Of a DNA stretch of 64,000 bases, positions 8,214 to 16,501 are shown one piece after another; the first letter of the stretch is position 1, and each line of letters starts with the position of its first letter. The position numbers and the translations under genes were made by a program. Location of the stretch: assembly GCF_030519475.1 (NCBI RefSeq), contig NZ_JAUMKD010000004.1, positions 459,501-523,500 of the forward strand, written 5' to 3'. The notes below the pieces were generated by a model. The model was not told where the DNA came from and ran no database searches. It saw nothing but the letters and a program-made list of their open reading frames with translations. The stretch comes from Micromonospora sp. C28SCA-DRY-2. GTDB lineage: Bacteria; Actinomycetota; Actinomycetes; Mycobacteriales; Micromonosporaceae.

Positions 8214-8798
8214 TCAGCTGACCGGGGTCAGCGACTCGGCCGGAGCCGGCTGGGCGGCCACCGTGGCCTGCTCGCCGACCGCGGCGCGCTTGCGGGCGCG
8301 GTGCGCGGCGACGTGCGAGCGGGTGGCGCAGCGCTCCGAGCAGAACCGCCGGCAGCAGTTGGACGAGGTGTCCAGGTAGACGTTGCCGCAGCGCTCGTCC
8401 GCGCAGACGCCGAACCGGGCGCTGCCGTACTCGCAGAGCCAGACCGACAGCCCCCACACCGCGCCGGCGAGGTATTCGGCGCTCACCGAGGAGCCCCGGC
8501 TGGTCACGTGCATGTGCCAGTCGCTGGAGTCGTGCCCCGAGATGCGCGGCTGCACCGGGTACGCCTCCAGCAGCGAGTTGAGTTCGGCCACCGCCTCGGC
8601 GTCGCGCCCCGAGGTGCCGTACTCGAAGACGTCGCGCAGCCGCTTCTGCGCGCGCCGGAAGATCGCCAGGTCCCGCTCCGCGACCTCGTCGCGCATCCAC
8701 GCGTTGTCGTCGGGGAAGAGGGCCCGCAGGTTGTCGAGGTCGTCCAGACGGGCGTTGACGAGATCAACACCGGTCCGGGCGTACGCGTCGAAGTTCAC
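8214..8798 (-). CDS. CGNR zinc-finger transcriptional regulator
   Basis: About 194 residues. N-terminal ABATE-type domain (MNFDAYARTGVDLVNARLDDLDNLRALF...) and a C-terminal CGNR zinc finger, CADERCGNVYLDTSSNCCRRFCSERCATRSHVAAHRARKR, with paired Cys ligands followed by an Arg/Lys-rich DNA-contact segment. Such proteins are presumed stress-responsive regulators; target unknown. Start: GTG 8798 gives the usual family N-terminus; an alternative GTG 8828 overlaps the upstream gene by 11 nt. It follows the ATP-grasp gene closely enough to be its operon partner. Confidence 0.85.
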   Translation of the reverse strand: MNFDAYARTGVDLVNARLDDLDNLRALFPDDNAWMRDEVAERDLAIFRRAQKRLRDVFEYGTSGRDAEAVAELNSLLEAYPVQPRISGHDSSDWHMHVTSRGSSVSAEYLAGAVWGLSVWLCEYGSARFGVCADERCGNVYLDTSSNCCRRFCSERCATRSHVAAHRARKRAAVGEQATVAAQPAPAESLTPVS

Positions 8799-8817
8799 GC
8801 CCCCAACGGTAGACGAC

Positions 8818-9984
8818 TCACCCGCCACGCGGTGCGTCGATGTAGTGCGGCAGGAACCGCGCGTAACCGTCGGTGATCAGGCTCACGCTCTCCCGGACCC
8901 CGGCGCCGGCCGACTCGCCGTCGACGATCCAGCTGCCCAGCACCATCCGGTTGCCGGCGAACTCGGGCAGCGCCCGGAACTCCTGGTAGCACCAGCCCTC
9001 GTCGCCGTAGATCCCGGGATTGGTGAGCTCGGTGCCGGGGGTGACGATCCGCACCGAGCCGCCCTCCCGGCCGAGCAGCGGCTTGGCCACGTACTCGGAC
9101 ATTCCGCGCGGCCCGTCGAGGTACGCCGGCAGCAGCAGCTCGTGCCCCGGATAGAGCTCCCAGAGCACGGCGAGCAGCGCCTTGTTCGACAGCAGCAGCT
9201 TCCAGGCCGGCTCGATCCAGGTGGTCGGGGTGCCCGGGGCGAGCGCGAGCGGCCCGTACGGCTCGGCCAGCATCCACTCCCAGGGGTAGAGCTTGAAGCA
9301 GGTGGTGACCGGCCGGTCGGCGGCGTCGACGAAGCGCCGGCCGTCCCAGCCGATCTCCTGGATCGGCAGCAGCTCCACGTCCAGCCCGGCCTGGCGGGCG
9401 GTCTCGGCCAGGTAGCCGGCGGTCATGTGGTCCTCGCCGGACTCCTCCTCGTTCGACCAGACCACGTGCACCCGCCGGTCGTGCAGGCCGGCGCCGATCT
9501 TTGCCCAGGCGCCGACCAGCCGCTCGTGCAGGCTGTTCCACTGGTCCAGCTCGGGCCGGGTGTGCTCCAGCCAGTACCACTGGATGATCGCCGCCTCGAC
9601 CAGCGCGGTGGGGGTGTCGGCGTTGTACTCCAGCAGCTTCGGCGGCCAGCTGCCGTCGTACCAGAGGTCGAAGCGGCCGTAGAGGGTCGGTGGGCGCTCC
9701 CGCAGCGACCGGGCCACCGCCTCGGCCGCCCAGGCCGGGATGCCGTACTCGGCGTACCGGTGCCGGGTGACCACGTGCTCGGCGGCGGCCACCGACATCC
9801 GGTGCAGCTCCTCGGTCGCCTCCTCCAGCCGGAGCACCTCGTCCAGCTCGAAGGCGTACGCCGCGGTCTCGTCCCAGTACGACATCACCCCGCCGTCGGG
9901 CAGCTCGGTGTCGACGTACACCAGGCCCTGCTCCCGGATGGTGGCGTCCCAGCCCGGCCGCGGGTTGACCGACTCCCGGCGCAC
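8818..9984 (-). CDS. Glutathionylspermidine synthase-family ATP-grasp ligase (YgiC/YjfC-like)
   Basis: 388 residues, the same length as E. coli YgiC. ATP-grasp ligase of the C-terminal glutathionylspermidine synthetase family; it forms an amide bond on an unknown peptide or amine. Conserved pieces: GRFDLWYDGSWPPKLLEYNADTPTALVEA, CFKLYPWEWM, TWIEPAWKLLLSNKALLAVLWELYPGHELLLPAYLD and VAKPLLGREGGSVRI (ATP lysine and glycine loop). No amidase domain, so it is not a bifunctional GspSA. Start GTG 9984 is 1 nt past the lipoprotein stop, implying translational coupling. A long upstream in-frame extension is an artefact of the GC-rich frame. Confidence 0.85.
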   Translation of the reverse strand: MRRESVNPRPGWDATIREQGLVYVDTELPDGGVMSYWDETAAYAFELDEVLRLEEATEELHRMSVAAAEHVVTRHRYAEYGIPAWAAEAVARSLRERPPTLYGRFDLWYDGSWPPKLLEYNADTPTALVEAAIIQWYWLEHTRPELDQWNSLHERLVGAWAKIGAGLHDRRVHVVWSNEEESGEDHMTAGYLAETARQAGLDVELLPIQEIGWDGRRFVDAADRPVTTCFKLYPWEWMLAEPYGPLALAPGTPTTWIEPAWKLLLSNKALLAVLWELYPGHELLLPAYLDGPRGMSEYVAKPLLGREGGSVRIVTPGTELTNPGIYGDEGWCYQEFRALPEFAGNRMVLGSWIVDGESAGAGVRESVSLITDGYARFLPHYIDAPRGG

Positions 9985-9985
9985 C

Positions 9986-10255
9986 TCAGCCGCCGCAGGC
10001 GGCGAGGTGGGTGCCGAACCCGCCGCGCTCCGGCACGGCCGCGTCGACCGGCTGCGGGGCGGTCCGCTCGGCGGTGGCCGCCGGCGCCCGCAGCGCCAGT
10101 GCCACGGTGCCGCCACCGCCGGTCGGCCCGAGGGCGCAGTCGTCGTCATCGTCGTCGGAGGTCAGGTTGCAGCCGGAGAGGGCGAGGGCCAGCGCGGTCA
10201 GCGCGCCGAGCTGCACGGAGGCCGACCGGAGCCGGCGGCGGGGGCGTTCGTCCAC
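9986..10255 (-). CDS. Small YgiB-like lipoprotein partnered with the ATP-grasp ligase
   Basis: 89-residue predicted lipoprotein: signal VQLGALTALALALSGC with lipobox LSGC (Cys at about 29), then an acidic stretch DDDDDDC and a C-terminus PERGGFGTHLAACGG. E. coli YgiB, encoded next to YgiC, is also a lipoprotein and carries an RGGFG motif near its C-terminus, so this looks like a miniature YgiB. It may be the substrate or anchor of the ligase encoded 1 nt downstream (inference). GTG start at 10255 with no strong ribosome binding site. Four cysteine-poor residues aside, no other domain is visible. Confidence 0.65.
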   Translation of the reverse strand: MDERPRRRLRSASVQLGALTALALALSGCNLTSDDDDDDCALGPTGGGGTVALALRAPAATAERTAPQPVDAAVPERGGFGTHLAACGG

Positions 10256-10397
10256 GGCATCGTTGTAGCCGATCTCCGCCAGTCGCGCCGCCCCGGGTGG
10301 GCCGGTCCGGGTGGCCCGGGGCGGGGCGGCCGGTCGCCGGGTGGCGCACCCCGCCGCCGCCCGGCGCGCGCCCGCGCACGGGCGTTACGCTCAGCGC

Positions 10398-11318
10398 ATG
10401 CTCCGTTCCGTCATCCTCGCCGCCTCCCGGTCATCCCAGGTCGAGCGGCTCGTCGCGACGGCCCCGTTCACCCGGGACGTCGTCCGCCGGTTCGTCGCCG
10501 GCGCCAAGACCGACGACGCGTTGCGCGCGACCCGCGGGCTCGTCGACAGCGGTCTCGCGGTCACCCTCGACAACCTCGGCGAGGACACCGTCACCCCCGA
10601 GCAGGCCAACGCCACCCGGGACGAGTACCTGAGGCTGCTGCGGATGCTCGCCGACGCGGGGCTCACCCCGGCCGCCGAGGTGAGCGTCAAGCTCTCCGCG
10701 CTCGGGCAGGCGTTCGACGAGCAGTTGGCCTACGACAACGCGCGGGCGATCTGCCTGGCGGCCGACGAGGTGGGCACCACTGTCACCCTGGACATGGAGG
10801 ACCACACCACCACCGACTCGACCCTGGACATCCTGGCCAAGCTGCGCAAGGACTTCCCGGCGACCGGCGCCGTGCTCCAGGCGTACCTGCGGCGGACCGA
10901 GTCGGACTGCCGTGAGCTGGCCACCGCCGGGTCCCGGGTGCGGCTGTGCAAGGGCGCCTACAAGGAGCCGGAGTCGGTGGCCTACCAGTCCGCCCGCGAG
11001 GTGGACAAGTCCTACGTCCGGTGCCTGAACATCCTGATGTCCGGCGAGGGCTACCCGATGCTGGCCACCCACGACCCCCGGCTGATCGCGATCGGCGAGG
11101 ACCGGGCCCGCTGGTTCGACCGGGGGCCGGAGCAGTTCGAGTTCCAGATGCTGTACGGCATCCGGCCGGAGGAGCAGGCCCGGCTGGTCGGCGAGGGCTA
11201 CACGGTGCGCACCTACCTGCCCTACGGCGAGGACTGGTACGGCTACCTGATGCGCCGGCTCGCCGAGCGCCCCGCCAACCTGATGTTCTTCGGCCGGGCC
11301 CTGATCTCGAAGAAGTGA
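10398..11318 (+). CDS. Proline dehydrogenase (FAD, monofunctional PutA/PRODH)
   Basis: Oxidises proline to pyrroline-5-carboxylate with FAD, first step of proline catabolism. 306 residues, a (beta/alpha)8 barrel. Typical segments: VSVKLSALGQAFDE, TLDMEDHTTTDSTL, AVLQAYLRRTESDCREL, VRLCKGAYKEPESVAYQ, MLATHDPRLI and the substrate-binding end YLPYGEDWYGYLMRRLAERPANLMFF. Not fused to the P5C dehydrogenase, and no such gene is adjacent. ATG 10398 has -10 TACGCT at 10386-10391, suggesting a leaderless mRNA. Confidence 0.92.
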   Translation: MLRSVILAASRSSQVERLVATAPFTRDVVRRFVAGAKTDDALRATRGLVDSGLAVTLDNLGEDTVTPEQANATRDEYLRLLRMLADAGLTPAAEVSVKLSALGQAFDEQLAYDNARAICLAADEVGTTVTLDMEDHTTTDSTLDILAKLRKDFPATGAVLQAYLRRTESDCRELATAGSRVRLCKGAYKEPESVAYQSAREVDKSYVRCLNILMSGEGYPMLATHDPRLIAIGEDRARWFDRGPEQFEFQMLYGIRPEEQARLVGEGYTVRTYLPYGEDWYGYLMRRLAERPANLMFFGRALISKK

Positions 11319-11319
11319 G

Positions 11320-11724
11320 TCAGCTGTTCGACCACTCCCGGGTGCTGAGCACCAGTCGGTAGCCGTCCGGATCGGCCACCGTCACCCCCCAGCGGTCCCA
11401 GTACGGGCCGGCGGAGACCCTCGTCCCGCCGGCCCGTTCCAGTTCCCCGACCAGGTCGGGGTCGACCGGCCCGTCCAGGTAGAGCACGAGCAGGTCCTCG
11501 TCGGTCGGGGTCGGTTCGGCGGCGAGCGGGCCGCCGACGAGTTCCAGGTGCCAGTGCGCGGCCGGCCAGCCGACCATCAGCAGGTCGTGCTCGCCCGGCC
11601 CGTCTGCGGTGGACCGCCAGAGCACGTCGAGGCCGAGCGCGCCGACCCAGAAGCGTTCGGCGGCGGCCAGGTCCCGGCTCGGGCGGGCGATCCGCAGGTG
11701 CGGAACCGTGTTGATGATCGACAT
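11320..11724 (-). CDS. VOC superfamily (glyoxalase/dioxygenase-like) protein
   Basis: 134 residues with the paired beta-alpha-beta-beta-beta repeats of the vicinal oxygen chelate fold: HLRIARPSRDLAAAERFWVGALGLDV...HWHLELVG and LVLYLDGPVDPDLVGELERAGGTRVSAGPYWDRWGVTVADPDGYRLVLS. The C-terminal DPDGYRLVL is the usual metal/cofactor strand. Substrate unknown; resistance or detoxification roles are common for this group. Converges tail to tail with proline dehydrogenase, separated by 1 nt. Confidence 0.85.
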   Translation of the reverse strand: MSIINTVPHLRIARPSRDLAAAERFWVGALGLDVLWRSTADGPGEHDLLMVGWPAAHWHLELVGGPLAAEPTPTDEDLLVLYLDGPVDPDLVGELERAGGTRVSAGPYWDRWGVTVADPDGYRLVLSTREWSNS

Positions 11725-11765
11725 GCCAGGAATCCTGCGACCTGAAGTCGGGTCGAGGTCAAGCC

Positions 11766-11794
11766 TTGACGGTCATGGCTAATGCGGTTAGCTT
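11766..11794 (+). promoter_or_regulatory. sigma70-type promoter with embedded operator, hydrolase-tetR operon
   Basis: -35 TTGACG (11766-11771), a 17-bp spacer and -10 TAGCTT (11789-11794). Inverted repeat GCTAA-TGCGG-TTAGC (11778-11792) covers the spacer and the -10, an ideal repressor position; the operon's own TetR protein is the obvious candidate. The predicted transcript start is about 11801, one base before ATG 11802. Confidence 0.75.
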
Positions 11795-11801
11795 ATTGGT
11801 T

Positions 11802-12599
11802 ATGAGTATTAGCTACGTGGCGCGGGACGGCGGGCGGATCGCCTACGAGGTGCACGGCCGGGGGCCCCTGGTGGTGCTCTCGCACGGCATGGGCGAGAAC
11901 CGGGGCTCGTTCCGGCACCTCGTCCCGCTCCTCGTGGCGGCGGGGCACCGGGTGGCGTCGGTGGACGTCCGGGGGCACGGCGAGTCCAGCGCCGGCTGGC
12001 CGTCGTACGCCCCGGCGGAGGTCGGCGCCGACCTGCTGGCGGTGGTCCGCGACCTCGGCGGCGGGCCGGCCACCCTGGTCGGCAGCTCGTCCAGCGCCGC
12101 GGCGGTGGTCTTCGCCGCCGCCGACGCCCCCGAGCTGGTCAACGGCATCGTCCAGGTCAGTCCGTTCGTCGAGCAGCCGAAGCTCAACCCGTTCCTGCGG
12201 GTCGCGCTGGCCGCGGTGCTGCGCAGCCCCCGACTGTTCGGGCTGTTCCACCGCACGCTCTTCCCGTGCGACCGGCCGGCCGACGACGCGGCGTACCGCC
12301 GGGCGATGGTCGCCAAGCTGCGCGAGCCCGGCCGGATGGCGGCGACCCGGGGCGTGGCCGCGCCGGTCGAGCCGCACTGGACGGCCCGCGCCCGGGAGGT
12401 CCGGCAGCCGGTGCTGGTGCTGATGGGCACGAAGGACCCGGACTTCCCCGACCCCGGCGCGGCGGCGCGCGCCGCCCGCCGGCTCTTCGCCACCGCCGAG
12501 GCGCGGATGATCGACGACTCCGGTCACTACCCGCACGCCGACCAGCCGGCGCGCACCGCCGCCCAGCTCACCGAGTTCCTGGCGGTCACCGGTGCCTAG
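11802..12599 (+). CDS. Alpha/beta-fold hydrolase
   Basis: 265 residues. Oxyanion-hole segment LVVLSHGMGENRGSF, strand-loop VDVRGHGESS, nucleophile elbow LVGSSSSAA (GxSxS, nucleophile Ser), late acid in VLVLMGTKDPDFPD and catalytic His in DDSGHYPHADQPA. Esterase, lipase or haloperoxidase-like activity cannot be resolved. I use ATG 11802 (MSISYVARDGG): an upstream in-frame ATG lies between the -35 and -10 elements and would not be transcribed. Overlaps the tetR gene by 8 nt, so substrate sensing by that regulator is plausible. Confidence 0.88.
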   Translation: MSISYVARDGGRIAYEVHGRGPLVVLSHGMGENRGSFRHLVPLLVAAGHRVASVDVRGHGESSAGWPSYAPAEVGADLLAVVRDLGGGPATLVGSSSSAAAVVFAAADAPELVNGIVQVSPFVEQPKLNPFLRVALAAVLRSPRLFGLFHRTLFPCDRPADDAAYRRAMVAKLREPGRMAATRGVAAPVEPHWTARAREVRQPVLVLMGTKDPDFPDPGAAARAARRLFATAEARMIDDSGHYPHADQPARTAAQLTEFLAVTGA

Positions 12600-13167
12600 G
12601 GCGGGGCTCAACCAGCAGGCCGTGGTGCGTGAGGCGGCCCGGCTCGCCGACGAGGTCGGCCCCGACCAGCTCACCCTCGCCGCGCTGGCCAACCGGCTCG
12701 GGGTCGCGCTGCCCAGCCTCTACAAGCACGTCCGGGGCGCGGACGCGCTGGCCCAGAAGCTCTCCGCGCTGGCCACCGCCGAGCTGGCGGACGAGCTGAC
12801 CACGGCCGCCGTCGGCCGGGCCGGCGGGGACGCGCTGCGGGCCGCGGCCCACGCCTACCGGTCGTACGCCCGCCGGCACCCCGGCCGCTACCCGGCCACG
12901 CAGCGGGTCCCCGATCCGACCGACCCGGAGCACGTCGCCGCCGGGGAGCGCGCCGTCGGCGCCATCGTCGCCATCCTGCGCGGCTACGGGCTCGACGGTG
13001 ACGCGGCCACCGACGCCACCCGGATGCTGCGCAGCACCCTGCACGGGTTCGTCTCGCTGGAGGCCGCCGGCGGGTTCGGCCTGCCCCGCGCGGTCGACCG
13101 CTCGTTCGACCACCTGGTGACCGCCCTGGACGCCGCGTTCCGGTCCTGGCCCCGCGAGGATTCCTGA
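12592..13167 (+). CDS. TetR family transcriptional regulator (WHG-type C-terminal domain)
   Basis: 191 residues. HTH at about 8-55 (VVREAARLADEVGPDQLTLAALANRLGVALPSLYKHVRGADALAQKLSALA), C-terminal ligand domain with ...RSTLHGFVSLEAAGGFGLPRAVDRSFDHLVTAL typical of TetR_C_33/WHG regulators. GTG 12592 overlaps the end of the hydrolase gene, and the stop overlaps the next start (TGATG), so three genes form one translationally coupled operon. Probably represses its own promoter at 11778-11792. Confidence 0.9.
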   Translation: MPRAGLNQQAVVREAARLADEVGPDQLTLAALANRLGVALPSLYKHVRGADALAQKLSALATAELADELTTAAVGRAGGDALRAAAHAYRSYARRHPGRYPATQRVPDPTDPEHVAAGERAVGAIVAILRGYGLDGDAATDATRMLRSTLHGFVSLEAAGGFGLPRAVDRSFDHLVTALDAAFRSWPREDS

Positions 13168-13502
13168 TGTACGCCCTGGGTCTGCTGCTGCTCTTCGTGC
13201 TGGAGCTGGCCGTGCTGGTGGTGGGCGGCTGGTGGGGCTGGACGCTGGACGCCGCCGTACCGGTCCGGCTGGCCGCCGCCGTCGGGGTGCCGCTGCTGCT
13301 CGCCGCGCTGTGGGGCGTCCTCGGCTCGCCCAAGGCCACGGTGCCGCTGCGGCCGGTCGCCAAGCACGCCTTCCAGGCGACCTGGTTCGTCGCCGGCGGC
13401 GTCCTGCTCGCGCTGCTCGACCGGCCGGTGGCGGGCGCCGCGCTGGTGGTGCTCTGGGCGGTCACGGTCACCCTGCTCCGGCGGGCCGGCCGCCCGGCCT
13501 GA
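13167..13502 (+). CDS. YrdB family membrane protein (DUF2568)
   Basis: 111 residues, four predicted membrane helices (about 3-22, 30-52, 70-85, 88-105), a small integral membrane protein with the family segment LGSPKATVPLRPVAKHAFQATWFVAGGVLLALL. Function unknown. Start ATG 13167 shares an A with the tetR stop (TGATG). A 9-bp hairpin follows within 30 bp. Confidence 0.85.
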   Translation: MYALGLLLLFVLELAVLVVGGWWGWTLDAAVPVRLAAAVGVPLLLAALWGVLGSPKATVPLRPVAKHAFQATWFVAGGVLLALLDRPVAGAALVVLWAVTVTLLRRAGRPA

Positions 13503-13531
13503 GCGGGTCACCCGTCGGGCCGCCGGAACCA

Positions 13532-13559
13532 CTGGCCGCCGGACCCGGTCGGCGGCCAG
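13532..13559 (+). terminator. hairpin after the hydrolase-tetR-yrdB operon
   Basis: Perfect arms CTGGCCGCC and GGCGGCCAG with a 10-nt loop, 30 bp after the yrdB stop and before the -10 of the next gene. No T-tract. Confidence 0.5.
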
Positions 13560-13620
13560 GGCAGCGTGACCTGCCGGGCCGCCCTCGCCCGAGGAATCGA
13601 AGCGTCGTACCCTTCGGCGG

Positions 13621-14925
13621 GTGACTGACGGGGCGCCGGACATCGACCGGCTGGACGAGCCGCCCACCCGCCGGCGCTGGCCGTTGTGGGCCGCGCTCAC
13701 CGTCTTCCTGCTGTTGCTGACCTGCGGCCTGCCCGCGGCGCTGCTGGTCGGTGCGGTCCGGGACGCCGGTGCCCGGGCCGTGCTGGACCGCCTCGGCACC
13801 CCCGCCCCCGACCCGGCCACGCTCGCCGCCCGCCAGCTCGCCGAGCGGATGTCCGCGCAGCTCGACCGGCAGGCCAGCGCACTGCTCGCCGGAGACCGGG
13901 CCGGCTTCCTGGCGGTGGCCGAGCCGGCCGCGCACCCCGACCTGCGGCGGCGCTTCGCCGCGCTGCGCGCCCTGCGGGTGACGGTCTGGCAGGCCAGCCC
14001 GAACGGCCTGCCCGAGGCCGTGCCCGGCCGGCCGGGGGAGTCGCGCCTGCTGGTGGAGTTCCGCTACTGCTTCGTGACGCCGGACTGCCGCCCCAGCCCG
14101 GTGCTGATCGGCACCCGGTGGACGGAGCGCGGCGGGCAGCCACGCCTGGTCGCGATGGAGGAGTCCCGGTCGGCGGCGACCGGAACCCGGCCCTGGGAGA
14201 CCAGCGAGCTGGTGGTGGCCGTCGGCGCGCGGACGCTGGTGGCGACGACCCCGGCGCTGCGCGGGCAGTTGCCCCGGCTGCTCACCCAGGCCGAGGCCGC
14301 GGCGCGGGTCGCCGACTCGTACGCGGTGGGCGGCACCCCGCCCGACCGGTACCGGGTCTTCTACGCCGGCCGCGCCGAGTGGCAGCGCTGGTACGGCGGC
14401 GGCCGGCCGAAGTGGACCGGCGGCTACGCGGTCACCGTCGGCGGCGGGCACCACGAGGTGGTGCTGAACTCCGACGGGCTCAGCCCCACCGGGCTGGACG
14501 ACCTGCTCCGGCACGAGCTGACGCACGCCGCGTCGCTGCCCGAGCGCGGCTACCCGGGCACCGCCACCTGGTGGCTGGTGGAGGGGCTGGCCGAGTTCGC
14601 CGGCGTCGACGGCCAGCCGGTCGAGCGGTACGAGGGGCTGGCCGAGGTGCGCCGGCTGGCCGCCGGCGGCTGGACCGGCCGGCTCGACGACCTGAACCCG
14701 GCCGAGGACGCCCCGGCCGACCGGGTCGCCGGCAGCTACGGCATCTCCTACCTGGCGGTGCGGCATCTGGTCGACCGGTTCGGGCCCGAGCGGCTGCTGG
14801 ACTTCTTCCGGGCGGTGGTGCACGAGCGCACGGCGGTCGCCGAGGCCGCCGAGGAGGTGTTCGGCGAGCCCTGGCCGGCCCTGCACGACGCCTGCGTGGC
14901 GTACGTCCGGGGGCTCTCCGGCTGA
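13621..14925 (+). CDS. Membrane-anchored HExxH metalloprotease-like protein
   Basis: 434 residues. Cytoplasmic N-terminus of about 20 residues, one membrane helix (LWAALTVFLLLLTCGLPAALLVGAV, about 22-46), then an extracytoplasmic region. Near residue 300 it has LLRHELTHAASL, a zinc-binding HExxH motif, followed after a gap by WWLVEGLAEFAG whose Glu fits the third gluzincin ligand, as in peptidase MA-like proteins. The middle part (residues 85-200) shows an NTF2-like pattern, uncertain. GTG 13621 with -10 TACCCT at 13608-13613 predicts a leaderless message. Substrate unknown. Confidence 0.75.
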   Translation: MTDGAPDIDRLDEPPTRRRWPLWAALTVFLLLLTCGLPAALLVGAVRDAGARAVLDRLGTPAPDPATLAARQLAERMSAQLDRQASALLAGDRAGFLAVAEPAAHPDLRRRFAALRALRVTVWQASPNGLPEAVPGRPGESRLLVEFRYCFVTPDCRPSPVLIGTRWTERGGQPRLVAMEESRSAATGTRPWETSELVVAVGARTLVATTPALRGQLPRLLTQAEAAARVADSYAVGGTPPDRYRVFYAGRAEWQRWYGGGRPKWTGGYAVTVGGGHHEVVLNSDGLSPTGLDDLLRHELTHAASLPERGYPGTATWWLVEGLAEFAGVDGQPVERYEGLAEVRRLAAGGWTGRLDDLNPAEDAPADRVAGSYGISYLAVRHLVDRFGPERLLDFFRAVVHERTAVAEAAEEVFGEPWPALHDACVAYVRGLSG

Positions 14926-15023
14926 CCCGCGGGACCGTCGCGGCCGACCCGGCGGCGGTGGGGCGACCGGGCGGCGGTTTCGCGTGATGGTGCTGCTGGC
15001 GAGCCGTTCGTAGGATCGACGGG

Positions 15024-16409
15024 GTGCGCCGCACCCACCCGCCGCGGCTGCGCCCAGCGACGCGGCCCCGCCTGCTCACCGCCCTGCTCGCCGTCACCGT
15101 CCTGACCGGAACCGCCGGGGCGTCCTGCGGCGACGAACAACCCGACGTCACCCTGGCGGCCGCGGAACGCGCCGCGGTCGCCGAGGTGGTGGACGCTCCG
15201 GCGACCGTCACCGCCCGCGCCGCGGCGACCCTCACCGCCGCCGCCGACGGCACCCTCGCCAGCCTGCGGGTGCAGCCCGGCCAGCGGGTCCGCAAGGGTC
15301 AGGTGCTGGCCGTGATCGACTCGCCCGCCGCCCGGGCCCGGCTCCGCCAGGCCCGGGAGGCGCTCGCCGCCGCCAAGCGGGCCGGGCGGGGCGTCGGCGG
15401 CGCCGAGCTGGGCGGTTCCCGGCGGGGCACCGACCGGGCCGCCGCCGAGGCGTTCGAGGCGGCCCGGGCCGCCGCCGGGAAGATCGGCGACCCGCGGGTG
15501 CGCGCCGCGCTGCTGGCGCAGGTCGCCGCCGCGCAGGAGCAGTACCGGGTCGCCGCCCGCGCGGCCGACCAGGCGATCCGGGCGGTCCAGCGGGGCGTCG
15601 CCGGCCTCGACTCGGCCGTCGGCGCGCTCTCCGCCGCCCAGCGGCTCCAGGCCCGGCAGGCGTACGACCTGGCGAAGGCGACGGTCGACGCGCTGACCCT
15701 GCGCGCCCCGATCGCGGGCGTGGTGCAGCCGGGCGGGACCGCCGCCGGTGGATCCACCGCGGGGCTTGACGACCTGCTCGGGGCGGCCGGGGGAGTGCCC
15801 GCCGGCCTGGATCCGTCCGCCTTCGCGCCGGGTGGTGGCCGGCCGCCGGCCGGCGTGGACGACGCGGTGCCGGTCGGCGGCCTGGTCACCGCCGGCACGC
15901 CCGTGCTGACCATCGTGGACGTCGGCGCGCTCGGCCTGCTCGCCGAGGTCGACGAGACCGACGTGCTGCTGGTGCGTCCCGGTCTGGTCGCCACCGCCGA
16001 ACTGGACGCGGTGACCGGGGCGAGCTACCCGGCGCGGGTGCGCTCGGTCGACGTGCTGCCCACCACCTCCGCCCGGGGCGGCGTCTCCTACCGGGTACGG
16101 CTCAGCCTCGACGCCGGCAGCTACGGCGAGGGGGAACCGGCGCCGGCGCCCCGGCCCGGCATGAACGCGGTGGTGCGGCTGCGGGTCCGGGAGGCCGCCG
16201 ACGCGGTGACCGTACCGGCCTCGGCGGTCTTCTCCGCCGACGGCCGGGACGCGGTCTGGCTGGTCCGGGACGGCCGGGCCGACCGCGCCCCGGTGACCCT
16301 GGGGGTGCAGGGCGAGGACCTGGTGCAGATCGTCAGCGGCGTGCAGCCCGGCGACCGGGTGGTGGTCCGCGGCACCGACCAGGTCCGCGACGGCCAGGAG
16401 CTGCGGTGA
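15024..16409 (+). CDS. HlyD/MacA-type periplasmic adaptor subunit
   Basis: 461 residues, exported adaptor of an ABC export system. N-terminal signal (LLTALLAVTVLTGTAGASC, possible lipobox GASC), biotinyl-lipoyl-like half motifs TLASLRVQPGQRVRKGQVLAVIDS and LRAPIAGVVQPGGT, a long helical hairpin (about 95-225), and a beta-barrel with VPASAVFSADGRDAVWLVRDGRADRAPVTLGVQGEDLVQIVSGVQPGDRVVVRG. It heads an operon with an ATPase and a MacB-like permease. Gram-positive hosts have no TolC, so it probably assists substrate release at the outer face. -10 TAGGAT at 15011-15016 suggests a leaderless start at GTG 15024. Confidence 0.88.
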   Translation: MRRTHPPRLRPATRPRLLTALLAVTVLTGTAGASCGDEQPDVTLAAAERAAVAEVVDAPATVTARAAATLTAAADGTLASLRVQPGQRVRKGQVLAVIDSPAARARLRQAREALAAAKRAGRGVGGAELGGSRRGTDRAAAEAFEAARAAAGKIGDPRVRAALLAQVAAAQEQYRVAARAADQAIRAVQRGVAGLDSAVGALSAAQRLQARQAYDLAKATVDALTLRAPIAGVVQPGGTAAGGSTAGLDDLLGAAGGVPAGLDPSAFAPGGGRPPAGVDDAVPVGGLVTAGTPVLTIVDVGALGLLAEVDETDVLLVRPGLVATAELDAVTGASYPARVRSVDVLPTTSARGGVSYRVRLSLDAGSYGEGEPAPAPRPGMNAVVRLRVREAADAVTVPASAVFSADGRDAVWLVRDGRADRAPVTLGVQGEDLVQIVSGVQPGDRVVVRGTDQVRDGQELR

Positions 16410-16501
16410 CGCCCGAGCGGCCGGCGGCCGGGAGCCGCGGTGGGGCGGCGCAGCCGGTGGTCGAGGGCCGCCTCGGGGTCGTGGAGGGGGTGGCGCCGTG
16501 A
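16406..16501 (+). CDS. 31-codon linker ORF bridging adaptor and ATPase genes
   Basis: Tiny frame whose GTG overlaps the adaptor stop (GTGA at 16406-16409) and whose TGA overlaps the ATPase start (GTGA at 16498-16501). It has no internal stop and encodes a Gly/Val/Ala-rich peptide starting MTPERPAAG. It probably acts as a ribosome relay rather than a functional protein (inference). Confidence 0.35.
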   Translation: MTPERPAAGSRGGAAQPVVEGRLGVVEGVAP

